From assembly GCA_036320915.1 (NCBI GenBank), contig JAXBDG010000003.1, positions 558,001 through 622,000 on the forward strand: 64,000 nucleotides of DNA, read 5' to 3'. Source of the DNA: Linnemannia elongata (lineage: Eukaryota > Mortierellomycota > Mortierellomycetes > Mortierellales > Mortierellaceae). How positions within the stretch are numbered: position 1 is the first letter of the stretch; each line of letters opens with the position of its first letter. Below, piece by piece: positions 44,907 to 56,500 of this stretch. The notes under the pieces are model-generated. The model made no database searches. It was not told the DNA's origin and saw only the letters and a program-made list of their open reading frames with translations. The translations under genes were made by a program, and so were the position numbers.

Positions 44907-45083
44907 CTACCCTCTTCTCCCATCAGCTATCTTAAACGACAGACCCTCGCCTGATGTCGTAAACCATAGCTTGTTGGGTCTGCACGCAATGCTGGTGACT
45001 TCTTCAGAGGCCCCCTTGACGGTTGTAACACATTGGTTCTCCAGCAGCGGTAACAGCGCCTGTTGGTCTGAAGACGGCAACAT
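44907..45083 (-). pseudogene. WD40 C-terminal relic of a third NLR-like gene
   Basis: A 58-codon stretch (45083 to the TAG at 44909-44907) matches the last WD40 region of the intact gene. The relic has LPSSDQQALLPLLENQCVTT where the intact protein has LPSPDQEEEVLPLQDQDCVS. The relic continues with IACRPNKLWFTTSGEGLSFK against VVWRPNRLEFATASYEGSIR. An in-frame TAA lies just upstream and no further homology was found beyond it. The fragment is on the same strand, 1.1 kb 5' of the intact gene, as expected for the 3' remnant of a former tandem neighbour. Confidence 0.75.
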
Positions 45084-45726
45084 TCTTTAGCAGTTCTTAG
45101 GATATAATAGCGATGGAAAAACGTCGATCGACAAGGCAGCAACATCAGAAGGGGCCAAGATCTAAGACCGCAAGTACCTGATGCCCTTTTTCTTTCTCAA
45201 TAATAAGAACTCCAAGCAAGCAATCGTCGTAAGCACATCCTTCCTTCCATTCATGCAGCTTTCGCAATGGTCCAGACAAACGACAAGGAGAAAAGAAGAA
45301 AAAAAAGAGACAAGATCAAGGAAAGTAACAAAAAAAGCGAAAACGTGCCCTATGTGTCTGTGGCACAGGTCGCCTTTTTTTTTATTTTTCTGCAACCTGT
45401 GGATTGGTTTGCTTTGTGCATTGAAAATAGAATGCCAGGAAAGCGCACTTCCTTGGAGCGAGAAAAGAGAAACACACTGCGCGCTTTTGGTCCCTTGGAG
45501 TTTTGACAGTCTAACGCAGGGTGAATGTGTGCGTGCCTGAAGTATTACCCATCCAGTGCTCTCTTTGCTCTCAAACCGACTGAATCGGTTTTTTTCATGC
45601 CTCCCCTTATTTTTGCACAGGTTCAAAAAACATTTTTCTGGTTCACTTCTTTCTTGTTTTTTTCTTTTCATTCATTCATCCTTCACTCCTCATCCACCTT
45701 CTTCACTCCACTCACATATACACATC
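45084..45726. other. Intergenic region upstream of EF-hand protein 1
   Basis: A C/T-rich leader (45640-45720) precedes the EF-hand start codon. The ORFs in it overlap in conflicting frames and look non-coding. Confidence 0.55.
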
Positions 45727-46175
45727 ATGGTAAACGAAACAAGTCCTTGTCCTCAGCTTACAACAAGAAGATCACCGCAAGGAAGAAGAAGGGCAATCTA
45801 TGTCGGTGTGCATTTGTTTTTGCTTATGTACTAACTCACTCGTTCATTTTCACCTCCTCCGTTCGCAACCCCTGTCCTTGTTCCGCCTCTATCTATCGAT
45901 AACGGCAACAAAAACAGACTGCCTCGAGCGAACTCACCCCAGCACAAGTCTCGGATCTTAAGGAGAGCTTCGACACTTTTGACCGCAACAACGACGGCAC
46001 CATCTCCCGCCGCGAGCTCCACTCGCTCCTCCACACCGTCGGCCACAAGGTCAACGCCACTGGCCTCGAGAACATGCTCTCCGAATACGATGTCGACAAG
46101 TCCGGCAATATTGACTTCAAGGAGTTCCTGACCCTTGCTAACACTCTCATCAAGAACAAGGTCGCCTCCAACTAA
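45727..46175 (+). CDS. Two-EF-hand calcium-binding protein 1
   Basis: Exon 1 is the start codon alone (45727-45729, followed by GTAAAC). Exon 2 is 45918-46175. The product has 86 residues. Two EF-hands: loop 1 DRNNDGTISRRE and loop 2 DVDKSGNIDFKE, both with canonical positions 1, 3, 5, 6, 8, 9 and 12. It is half the length of calmodulin, with KESFDTFD as the entering helix. It probably acts as a small cytosolic Ca2+ sensor or buffer. A homologous gene with the same exon layout lies 1.56 kb downstream. The start is inferred from the splice pattern, since reading through the intron gives an unrelated basic peptide. Confidence 0.85.
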
Positions 46176-46333
46176 ACAACAGGAAAGAACACCAAACACG
46201 GGACTCTCGACAAGGACAATGGACGGATAGTGAGAGAGACTGTTGCTGGACTTTTTTCGATTTGATCTCCCTTTTCCTTTGTCAACACCCCGGGAAATCC
46301 CTTTCATACCATTCTCACTCACTGTTCGTACGT

Positions 46334-46339
46334 AATAAA
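46334..46339 (+). terminator. Candidate poly(A) signal AATAAA for EF-hand protein 1
   Basis: AATAAA 159 nt after the stop codon at 46175. Confidence 0.45.
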
Positions 46340-47488
46340 AACAGCCATGCTTCAAAAACACAATTATAGAGTGCTAATTCCCGGTATGTGGAAGTGAGTA
46401 GAGAATGTGGGCTGAAGCCTAAGCGACTGGCATTCCGCAGATGGAAGTTTGACATCCACGGCAGTGGCAGACAAAACCTTCAAGGAGCAAGACAGCGTAG
46501 GTTATGGTTTCCTCCTTCATGCAGCAGCCTGCTGTTACTATTGCTGCTCATGTATGCACGAAACCAAAAGAAGTCCAGGAGGAAGCAATCGGTTCACCTC
46601 GTCCATCCTTGACCCATCGTTCTGCAGCAGGCTGTTTTTCTATTTCGTTCCGTTCGCTGCTCTTTTTGCCCAAAGTGAATGTGTCTGCCATCAACACCCA
46701 GCCTGATTCCTTGTTTTCTGAATGAGTGGGAAAAAGTGATTAGCCAAAGCAGGAAAAAGCAGGGGGTGAGGAAGGGCTCTAGGCCATATCGGTTTTCAAA
46801 GGAGTCCACTCCTTTTTCCATCGCATTCACCGAGTAGGGGGTCCCATGGGCTCAGGTCGAACAGGGATCCGATCTATATCAATAAATGATCACCGGGTCC
46901 CCACTTTTTCACCTCCCTATCTCCCTTTGGTCCTTCCACTCGTAGGAGTTTTTCCTTTCTTCCAATCTTTTGGAGTTCCCCTACTGGCGACCGCATACTG
47001 TACCCCTCTTCTAATTCTCTTTTCCAATTAGGATAAATGGATGTCTCACTTTTCGGACGAGAAGGAGAGAAAAAACACCCAGAGATGTCGATTCAAAAAA
47101 TCTCGTCGTGGTCGTGGCAGTGCGCATTGTAAGAAAGAATAGCGCGCTTTTGTCTGTGAGTGAATGTGGTGCGTGATACACGAAAAGAATGGCTGTCAAT
47201 CGAATGGGTCCGACCAGTCAACCCAACCATCCAGCCATAGATATCGTTGTAGAACGATGGCACCCTGTGGGTTTGAAAACAGGCGCCGTGTTTTTTATTT
47301 CCTTCGACTTCGAGAGTGTCCGAGCAAACAAGCAAGGAGAAGCAACATGTGCCTCGAAAACAAATGAGAAACGAGGTTCACTGAGTGGTCTGGGGTGCAC
47401 AAGCACATTTGTTATTTGTGCAACCCCTTCAATTCCTCTTAGAACTCTTGTCCATCCAACCAACCTAACCAAATAAACTAAGAAACTC

Positions 47489-47517
<29 letters not shown>
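47489..47517. repeat. Poly(A) homopolymer, 29 nt
   Basis: Uninterrupted A run ~215 nt upstream of EF-hand gene 2. It resembles a dA:dT promoter tract. No retroelement body lies next to it. Confidence 0.95.
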
Positions 47518-47519
<2 letters not shown>

Positions 47520-47731
47520 TAGGGGAGAGCACTTTTGAGTAAAGGACCCCTTCCATCGCTTCCATTCATCCACTCATCCCCCCTCAACCATCCTTCTCCA
47601 TTTCTCCCATTCTTTTTTAAAAAGAACTCCAATTTTCTTCTTTTCCCACTTTTCTTCTTTTGTTTTCTTTCTTCACTCCATCAACTACACCACTTTCCTC
47701 CCTTCTCCTCACTACAATACAATCAGCTATT

Positions 47732-48390
47732 ATGGTAAGCATAGTAACAAAATTGTCCTAGCTCGTCTTTTTTCATCCGTGTTCTCTCTTTCCTTTTAGC
47801 ACTCGGTAACACAACCAGCACCATCAATTGCTAACCGCCGAACAAACTAACGAACAGACCAAAGGAACAAGGACAGCCAGGACAGCCGGGAACATCACAT
47901 ACACAGGACGAAGAAAACGAGGATAACGACGACAGCAACCATGAACAAGATATCTGTCTTTGTCCCTGACGACCAACCCATCAGGATTCATTCAAACACC
48001 AAATATCAATTGTCCTGTTTCCAGTCTCCATCAAACACTGATAACGGTCGTCTCTTCACACCAAAACTAACTCATCACCTTCCTCTATCACCCTCTTCCC
48101 CCTCTCGCCCCCCATCCAATTAGTCCGCCATCGCCAACAACAACTTCACCCAGGAGGAATTAGACTCCTTCCGGGAGAGCTTCGACACATTCGACAAGAA
48201 CGGCGACGGCGCCATCAACGCCTCCGAGCTCAAGTCGCTCCTCCGCATCGTCGGCGAAAAGTTCCATGCCAAACACATCTCCGAGACCATGCAGGAGTTC
48301 GACACCAACAAGGATGATCATATTGATTTTGAGGAGTTTTTGGTCCTCGCCAACAAGATCGTCAAGAACAAGGCTCCCATCAGCCCCTAA
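47732..48390 (+). CDS. Two-EF-hand calcium-binding protein 2
   Basis: Exon 1 is the start codon alone (47732-47734, GTAAGC donor). Exon 2 is 48124-48390, after a 389-nt intron. The product has 89 residues. Loop 1, DKNGDGAINASE, is canonical. Loop 2, DTNKDDHIDFEE, has Asp instead of Gly at position 6 and His at 7, so Ca2+ affinity may be lower. It shares RESFDTFDKN, ELKSLLRIVGEKF and EFLVLANKIVKNK with the upstream neighbour, so the pair is a tandem duplication that kept the gene structure but diverged in sequence. The 60-codon ORF inside the intron is regarded as non-coding. Confidence 0.85.
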
Positions 48391-49065
48391 GCGCCCTCCC
48401 TCCCCCAGCAGCTGACGACTGAAAGGAAGGTGTTGTTTTTGAACAACATTCTTTGAAGATGAATCTCAAAACAAACGCAAGGTCAAAAACCCATTCAACG
48501 ACATTTATCTGTACATATATATTATCCTATTAAAAGACGCCAGGTCTCTTTGTATCCAACCATCGATGTGAGGAAGGAAGACATAGAAGAGGAGCAGACC
48601 CACTTTCCTGTTCCATTTGAGAGAGAAGAGAGGGTGAGGGGGGGGGGGGGGGGGGTGAGCAATAAGTAGTGAATCTCAATCAACACATTTCTAAGCGGCT
48701 GCATAAAAAAAAATCTGCACTGCTCAACTTGAATCAGAAAAATAGATTGCAGTATTCTCTGAGGATTGGAGAAGTAGTAAGAGGAGGCGGTGAGGAGGAG
48801 AGGCGGGTTAAGAGTTAGATGAGAGAACAGAAAAAGTAAAAGTAGACACAAACAGACCCATGTCCCTCGGCACGTTTGTGGCGGCGTTGTTGCTGCATGG
48901 TATGTTATTTATTGTGCTGAACAGGGGGCGTGCAGATTCCTTGAAGGAAGAACGATGAAAAAGAAGGGCATCAGCGGAGAGAACAAAGAAGGAGTGGAGA
49001 AGGAAGTAGAAAAGGGTCGGAGAAAAATACAGAAAAACGAACCAAGACTCTAACTTCAGAGAAAA
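48391..49065. other. Convergent intergenic region with poly(G)
   Basis: A 3' to 3' spacer between EF-hand gene 2 and the chitinase. Contains an 18-G run (48638-48655). No gene was seen. Confidence 0.6.
48638..48655. repeat. Poly(G) homopolymer, 18 nt
   Basis: An uninterrupted G run, rare in genomes and prone to length error or quadruplex formation. Its exact length is uncertain. Confidence 0.9.
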
Positions 49066-51624
49066 CTATGCGAGGAGCATGATGCTGACGGCAACGGCAG
49101 CCATGACCTTGGCAGCATAACCAACGACAGTCTTCGCACTAGCAGCGCCATTAGCCCTTGTCGTCTCCTGACTCGAAATATCCTCCCCCTCACTACCACT
49201 CGAAGAATCATCCGAAGTCGTCAAACCACTTCCAGCCTTGGAGAGGCCAGCGCCCTGGATATAGTTCGAAGCCAAGGACGAATGAATCGACTTGGTCAAG
49301 TCATGGTTGGCAGAGTCAGAATCCATCGACCAGATACTAACACCTCCAAAGCCAGCCTTGCGGAGGTACTCCATCTTCATTGCGAACGTCTCCGGGTTAT
49401 CAAAACCCACCCACTGGTCCTCATCCACAACCATGTACATACACTTGCCAACAGGGTCCATTTTGGGCTCCTGGGTGACCACACGATGGAACTGATCGGG
49501 AGCACGGGACTTGACATCGGCAATCTGCAAGTTGTTTGCCAATTTACGGGCCTCGAAATAAGCCATGGCGCCTTTCTCTTGGCAGCCCTCCTTTCCGGGA
49601 CCCTGGGCGGGGGAACCGGGAGAGGTCTTCTTTTTGTCCTTGAGGGTGAACGTGACTCCCGAAAGGGAAAGACCGAGGTTGAACTTCTTTGGGGAGACGG
49701 ATTTGGGGACCATGGACTTTGTGGCGTCGTCGACAGAGTAGCCGTTGTACTTTGTGTGCGCTGCTGTGTCGTACAAGGGCGCTGCACAGAAGACCATGTC
49801 CTCCCATTGGCTATTTCGTTTGTTGCAAAGTAATAAACGGGATGAAGGGAAAGAGAGTTTTGTGTGTGTGAAATGAAATTAGTTTCTTCTTAGAAGTCTC
49901 AGGTATGTTGAAGGAAGAGGGGGTCATTTGGACTTTTGTAGGTGTGGGTGAAGGGTTTTAGGTTGAGAGCAGAAAATAAAGACTACAAAGAAACGAATGT
50001 AAGAGAACTTACCCGTGAAGGTTGTAGGCCATGATGTTGAACCAGTCAACTAACATCACATGAAACAACGCGTAGAGAAATCGAAGAACGAAGAAGTGTT
50101 AGCAGTGAATATAAGGCACCATATCACATCAGCATTCCTTTTTGTCAATTTGAATCGCTAGGCTACCATATTGGGCAAGCTTGGGGATGTTAAAGTATTG
50201 GCCGTGGAAGGGTCCACCGGGAAGGGCGATACTCAAGAGCATGCGTTCTTGGCCCTCCTTTAGCGTCTCCTTGTTGGCTGCCTCGCGCATCTCCTTCAAG
50301 AACGCAACGAAGTTCTCGGGGTCGTTGTTGTGGCCTCCACGCAGCTTGTCTGACGGGCTATTTAAGTGTAATGTAAGTGCATGTACTGTGTAAACATTGA
50401 ATGCAGTTGGCATTGAGAGATATGTGTACCCCTTGAACAGGATGAAGGAGACAGAGAGAGAAAAGGTTGACTTACTACTCCCAATCAAAATCCATGCCGT
50501 CGAAGCCGTATTTGCGGACGTAGGTCATGGCTGACTGAATGAACTTTTGGCGGTTGGCGGGTGTGGAGACCATGGTTGAGTAGTGTGCCATATCCATATC
50601 CCATCCACCTAGTAGACCGGGTTCCAGTTAGCAATTGGAGAAATAACATATATGAATTATATATCTAGAGGTTAGGGTCGACATCGTCATCGTGCGGGAT
50701 CAAACAACATTGATCGGATTCCAGGTTCCCAACTCTATGCATAAAATCTAATCGCGTCTTCCTTTCCTCTTCCTTTTTCCCTACTTTCCTCAGTTACAAA
50801 AAAACAAAAGGCAACAAGGCTGAACGTACCAACAGTAAGAGTAGTCTTGAGAGAGGGCTTCTTGAGCTTGAGGGCATTGAGCTCCTTGTAAAGGGCCTGG
50901 TCCTCGGGATGCTGCATCTCAACAACGCCGTCGTCATTGATCATGACAAACGCGAAATTGAGATGTGTATACAGGTCATATGGCAGCTCAGCGGGCGCGA
51001 ACGATGGGTAGTCCGGACACTGTCCGGCAGTCTAGTTGACAATCCACCAGAGCAGGGAAGGTTAAAGGGGGGAGGGAGCAGGCAGATTTCGAAGGGAAAG
51101 AAGGAAAAAAAAGGGGGGTGTCAGTCCTGGTGTGAATGCTCACTTGGTTGATTTCCTTCAGGGTGATTCTACAACAAGGTTGAAGATTCCACATTCCGCT
51201 CCTTTGCGGGTTACAGAGAATCATCCCCTGCCATTGTGTCCACGAGCGCGTTGTTTTCCTTTTCTTTCGTTCTTGTAAGGTAAGAGGGGGTATTGAAGAT
51301 GAAGAGGTAAATTGTGGACGATTATGGTTCCCTCGCTTTTCCCAAGTCATTGAAATCCTTATCAATCGCCCTCTCTCTTCAAACGCTCCATGGCACTCTT
51401 TTCTCGTTTTTCCTGTCGATTAAAAATATCGAGGTCAATGCTGAAGAGGGTCCCAAATCGATCTAAATGATCACAGAAAAAAAAGTAATGCAAAGGAACG
51501 CGAAGGAGGAGTAAGGATGATGACTTTGGGTTACCTTGCCGTAGTATCCGACAACGCGTTGAGCTCCGACAGTGACAGAAGAGAGGACGAGTGCTAGACC
51601 CGCAAGCACGACTGGTAACCTCAT
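49066..51624 (-). CDS. GPI-anchored GH18 chitinase
   Basis: Seven exons: 51624-51535, 51227-51144, 51031-50830, 50608-50476, 50357-50167, 50049-50013 and 49810-49066, all in phase, 493 residues. Signal peptide MRLPVVLAGLALVLSSVTVG, then RVVGYYGK, the first GH18 strand. Barrel elements: PYDLYTHLNFAFVMI, a GGWDMDMA strand, the catalytic DxxDxDxE motif as DGMDFDWEYP, WFNIMAYNLHGQWED, and the final barrel Trp region FGGVSIWSMDSD. The C-terminus is Ser/Thr-rich and ends in a hydrophobic tail (VMAAVAVSIMLLA) with small residues before it, a GPI-attachment signal. So it is a plasma-membrane or wall-bound enzyme that cuts chitin during wall remodelling. Exon 2 (28 residues with Cys pairs) is chosen by phase and is the least certain part. 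Confidence 0.9.
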
Positions 51625-53467
51625 GATATGTTGTATGTACAGTGCGATGAAACAATGTCGTTTTTGTGTCTGGGTATGCGGGGTATATTGACAAAGTCTG
51701 AGGGAAGGAAGAAGGGAGTGCTGTTTTGCCTAAAGAGAATCCGACGTGTGTCAAGAAATGAAAGGGTCGAAGGGTCTGAGGAAAGGGTAGAAAGGGAAGG
51801 AGTATAAAAAAGAAAAGAGGAAATGTGCTTCTCTTATATGTATGAGTCTCTCCAAAAGGCCATACAATGACGAAGAGTTTAGAAAAGCTAGTTCTGGTGG
51901 GAGGACATGCTTGTTTAATCCTTTTTCTCCTCAAGGTTCTTTACTGAAAGCGATAACTCTCGCTCATACTCGAACAACAATAACATTCCTGTTCCTTTTT
52001 TTTCCTTCTCGCGGTATACATTACCATTTTGCCTGAAGAGTGGATCATCATTCATGCTGGGCGGATATGTTTGCCAAAGGGTGGTTTGCAGTTATGTATC
52101 TATAGAGAGTGTAGATAGATTACATTCCATCTTGACCGTTCTTCGTTTTTCTCCTCATTATTCAAAGCTGTCAGGTCGTATGAGTAGAGAACATCGGCTT
52201 GAAACCATGAAGCGTTTTTTGATTACTTTGTAGCTAATGCGGGGGAGGGAGACGCGTGATCCAAACAAGCAACTGAATTGGTTGATAAGTATGCAGAAAA
52301 AAGGGAGTCTGGTAGGGAGTGAGGAAGTAGGAGGGGCGATAGAAATCTATGCTTTATCTATGTTGATAGGACTCTTTCACATTGTTATGAATGCCATTGC
52401 CTATGAGCAATGAACTCGAGTGTGTCCAAGTTAAATGATCGACCAAAACAATAGGATTCAACAGCATAATAAAGCTCAACCTACAATTGGGTGGCAACCT
52501 TTATCTCCCTCTCTGCATGCACACATGCACAGGAAAAAACACGGGAATGGACCACCGTGCGTTACCTTTTTTTTTTGTGATTGTTGGTTACTCTCTTTTT
52601 TTTTTCATTTTACAACAGCCATCGGTCGCGTCTCTGCCTCAATGTTTTATGATGGACCCAGATAAATGGAAACGCAGGAGAGAAAAGGAGATAGAGGATG
52701 CCGTGCGGAGCCAACTGCCAAGGAGAGAGAGGAGACCCGTTCGTTCTCTCTCCGTGAACACATACATTGTTCTTTTCGTGTCTCCGTGTTTTTATTTTCT
52801 CCTCTGGCATCGCAGATCATCCTGGAGACATGACTATCATACAAGGAAAAGAATCCAGCGTCCAGCTAGTCTAACGTTGATTGTTTGAGAATCGAAAGGG
52901 AGGAACACGCGTCATTCGGTGTTCTTTGTTCCTGAGTCGACAAGAGAAGGCGGAACCAGGTCATGGATCCCGGATCACATAGGACTGTGACTTCCTGTGT
53001 GTTCATGGGTACCTATGATGTCTGTTGTCAGTTGTCAGTTCGAGACCAGGTCAGTTGGATCGGTGCTTGACTCATCTGATATCCTTGTTGTTTTGTCGTG
53101 TGTCAAATGGCCCGTTGCCTTGGATGGTTCCTTGCTGAGATACAGTATACGGCACACTGTGTAGACCTACTATATAATTAGCCATCGATGATGGTGCAAG
53201 TCAGACGCGCTTGGAGTTAATCGGCGAGAGATGAGTCCCCTGGATCAAAATTCGATCGAAGCCACCCATCCTTCCCTGTTCCTGCAGTGAGTTACAGGTG
53301 GCTATTTTCCCTTCTCTTTGACCACCCGCCCCACCCCCGCTCTACTCACGCTTCTTTTTCTTCTTTTTTGCCATCCTTTTCCTCATTCTCTTCTCTCCAT
53401 CCATCCTTCTCTCTAGACTTTTCATTCCTCATCCTCTCTTCTCTCCCCCCTCTCTACTCTCTCCCAT

Positions 53468-53508
<41 letters not shown>

Positions 53509-53595
53509 CTCCCTCGTCGCCTTCTGCTCTCATTGGTGATCTTTCTTTCGTATTTATTCTGCCCCCATTCCTCTAATTCAAAAAGTTGATCAGCC
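51625..53595. other. Divergent intergenic region, chitinase / phosphorylase kinase
   Basis: Nearly 2 kb between divergent starts. It ends in a strongly C/T-rich leader with (CT)n at 53471-53506 just before the phosphorylase-kinase ATG. Short ORFs around 52487-52888 are not convincing. No transposon or RNA gene was recognised. Confidence 0.55.
53471..53506. repeat. (CT)n microsatellite in leader region
   Basis: About 18 TC units roughly 90 nt upstream of the ATG at 53596, within a longer pyrimidine tract. It probably lies in the 5' UTR or core promoter. Confidence 0.95.
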
Positions 53596-56500
53596 ATGTA
53601 CCGCTCACAGGCTCACGTCCAAAAGAGGCTCGACCACTACTATCGCTGCGTGAACACCGTTATCCTCAACCGTCAGAACCCGACCACAGGTTTAATCCCT
53701 GCCTCGGTTGCCGTCACCACCCATGGAGACTATCGCGATGCCTGGGTCCGGTAAGCTTATCTTTTCAGTTTGCCACCAACTGGCGTAACTTTTTGGTCTT
53801 ATTCTTGTTCTTACTTTTGTTCATGCAAGAGCAAAGGAAACTAACTGTGAGCCATGTATGACACTTGTTCATAGTGATAACGTGTACTCGATCATGGCTG
53901 TCTACGGACTTGCTCTTGCCTACCGCCGTGTCGACGATGACCAAGGTCGTGCCTGTAAGTATCTTTCTTCGTTTTTCCCCTTCTTGCCCAAGAGTGATCA
54001 CCGCGGATAGTTAGGCTCGACGGACAGAAACAGACAGATACAGACAGGAAGAGAGAGAGAGAGAGAGACAGAGAGAGAGACAAGAGAACACGAGAGACAT
54101 TGGGGATATTCTTTTCGCCTACCTCACTCGTATCTCATACCTCGCCTGTCATATCTCGGGCAATTTTTCTTCTTTCTTCTGTGTGGTCCTGGGCCACCTA
54201 TTTTAACCTCGACCTGACCCCAAGGAGGAGTTACAACCTTGAGTATCAAACTTTCAAAAAAAAAATTGCTGGCTGATAAGGGGAACAACTCTTCCAGTCG
54301 TTGTTATCGCTCTGGCTTCTCTTTTTGTTCTTTTCACTCATCACTGGAAGTGGAGTGAGAGTCCTAAGTGGCCATCACCATTGCATCACCGAAAACTTGT
54401 TTTACTTTTTGCTATCCGGATGGGGTGTATGGCTGGCTATCTTGCGATAATACTTTACAAAAGGCTATCAATGAAAATATTATGCTTTCCTTGGCGAGTC
54501 GAGTGAATGATAGTTAATCTCCCGGGAGAGGGAAGAAGAGGGTTCCAATCACATTCAATTGCCCTTAGTTCCTATCTCTCATACCCTCTCCCATGCACAG
54601 ACTGCATCGTCTTTCAAACGGCTGGAAAAAGTAAAAAAACAGAGTTGTCTCCCTCACACGACTGCACTGGTCTCTGTCATACAGCAAACAAACAAACACA
54701 CAGACAACAAACACACAGACAACAAACACACGGACAGACGATGTCGAAAAAGGATTATTGTCGTCATAAGGGAATTCCGTTCCACCTTCCTTTTTCTTTA
54801 CCCTCTTCCTTCCCAACTCATTGTACCAGCCCCCTCGGCGATCACATCATTCCCTTCAGCCTACTCCGTCAATTACAACTTCTTCTAACGATTCAACTCC
54901 CTCAATTATAGACGAGCTCGAGCATGCGGTAGTCAAGTTGATGCGCGGTCTTATGTTCTGTATGATGAGACAGGCACCCAAGATCGAACAGTTCAAAAAG
55001 ACACAGGGCTTGAACGACTGTCTGCACGCCAAATACAACACTGCAACCGGAGACACAGTCGTCGGTGATTCAGAGTGGGGACACTTGCAGATCGATGCCA
55101 CCTCCATCTTCCTTTTGGCCCTTGCCCAGATGACCGCTTCAGGAATTTTGATCGTCTACACCACCGACGAGGTTGATTTCATCCAGAACCTGGTCTTTTA
55201 CATCGAACGCGCTTACCGCACGCCCGACTACGGTATTTGGGAGAGAGGAAACAAGATTAACCATGGAGAGCCCGAACTGAACTCTTCTTCTATCGGTATG
55301 GCTGTCGCTGCGCTCCAGGCCATCAATGGCATCAACCTTTTCGGCTCCCGCGGCGGACCTAGCTCGGTATGTGATCTTATCTCGACTTTTGTTTTTTTTT
55401 GCTCGCCTACCTCCTTACGAAAGGACGGATCGTTTCGTATGCATATGCGACAAACACCATCCTAACATCCTTTTCTTCGTCAATAGGTCATCCATGTTTT
55501 GCCGGACGAGATTACTCGCAACTACACAACTCTTCACTCTGCACTTCCAAGAGAGTCCAACTCGAAGGAAATCGACGCTGCATTGCTCTCGGTCATTGGA
55601 TTCCCCGCATTTGCTGTCGGAGATGCTAAACTTGTCGAACGGACCAGGAACGAGATTATCGAAAAGTTAGGCGGAAAGTACGGATGCAAGCGCTTTTTGC
55701 GCGATGGACATCAGACTGTGCTCGAGAACAACAGCCGCCTCCACTACGACGCCCACGAGCTCAAGATCTTTGAGAACATTGAGTGTGAGTGGCCCCTGTT
55801 CTTCACCTACTTCATTCTGGACGGACTTTTCAGCGAAAACGAGGAACAGGTCGAGGAATACCGCGCCAAGCTGGAACCCTTGATCATCGACTCGGCTACT
55901 CTGGTGGATTTTGGTCAGTACATCTCTGACTCAATGTCTGACAGTGAGTGGGATGGTCGTAGTCTGAAGACTCCTACCTCTCCAGGATTTGCCACCCCTG
56001 GCAGTAGCGATGGCAAGCTCCCTGAGCACATCCCTTTGATTCCTGAGTTGTACTATGTTCCTGAGCACTTGGTCGAGGCCGAGAAGAAGGACAACCACAC
56101 CCAGGCTCGCGTCGCCAACGACAACCTTCCCTTGGTTTGGGCCAACTCCCTCCACACCCTCGGCAGTTTGATCTACGAGAACTTGCTCAGTGTTGCTGAG
56201 ATCGATCCCCTTGGCAGGCGTTTCAACGCCCGCAAGACTCAGCCCAACGACACTGTCGTCCAAGTTGTTCTCTTGGCTGAGGATGCCCACTTGCAGAGCA
56301 TGTTGAGCATGTACGGATTGGAGACCCAAACAATGGATCAGGTCCACCCCATCACCGTCAGTCAGCCCCAGGGGCTCAAGGAGGTCTATGCTGCCCTCGG
56401 TATGAACGCCAAGCTCGGATTTTCGGGTCGTCCCAAGCGTCCTGTTGGTTCCCTCGGAACTTCTCGTCTCTACCGCGTCCAAGGTCACCTTTACGCCTTC

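Larger units (their letters stand above)
46176..47731. other. Spacer between the tandem EF-hand genes
   Basis: About 1.56 kb. It contains AATAAA at 46334-46339 for gene 1, a 29-A run at 47489-47517, and a C/T-rich leader before gene 2. No other gene was recognised. Confidence 0.55.

Noticed and set aside
47941..48123. 60-codon ORF upstream of EF-hand protein 2
   Set aside because: Sits inside the inferred intron, ends at the acceptor TAG, and has no similarity to the paralogue.
49282..49833. 183-codon plus-strand ORF
   Set aside because: Antisense to the last chitinase exon and without family features.
54507..54911. 134-codon ORF ending at the intron 2 acceptor of the phosphorylase kinase gene
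   Set aside because: Lies in the long intron and contains a tandem repeat. The spliced frame restores the conserved [13 protein letters not shown] junction instead.
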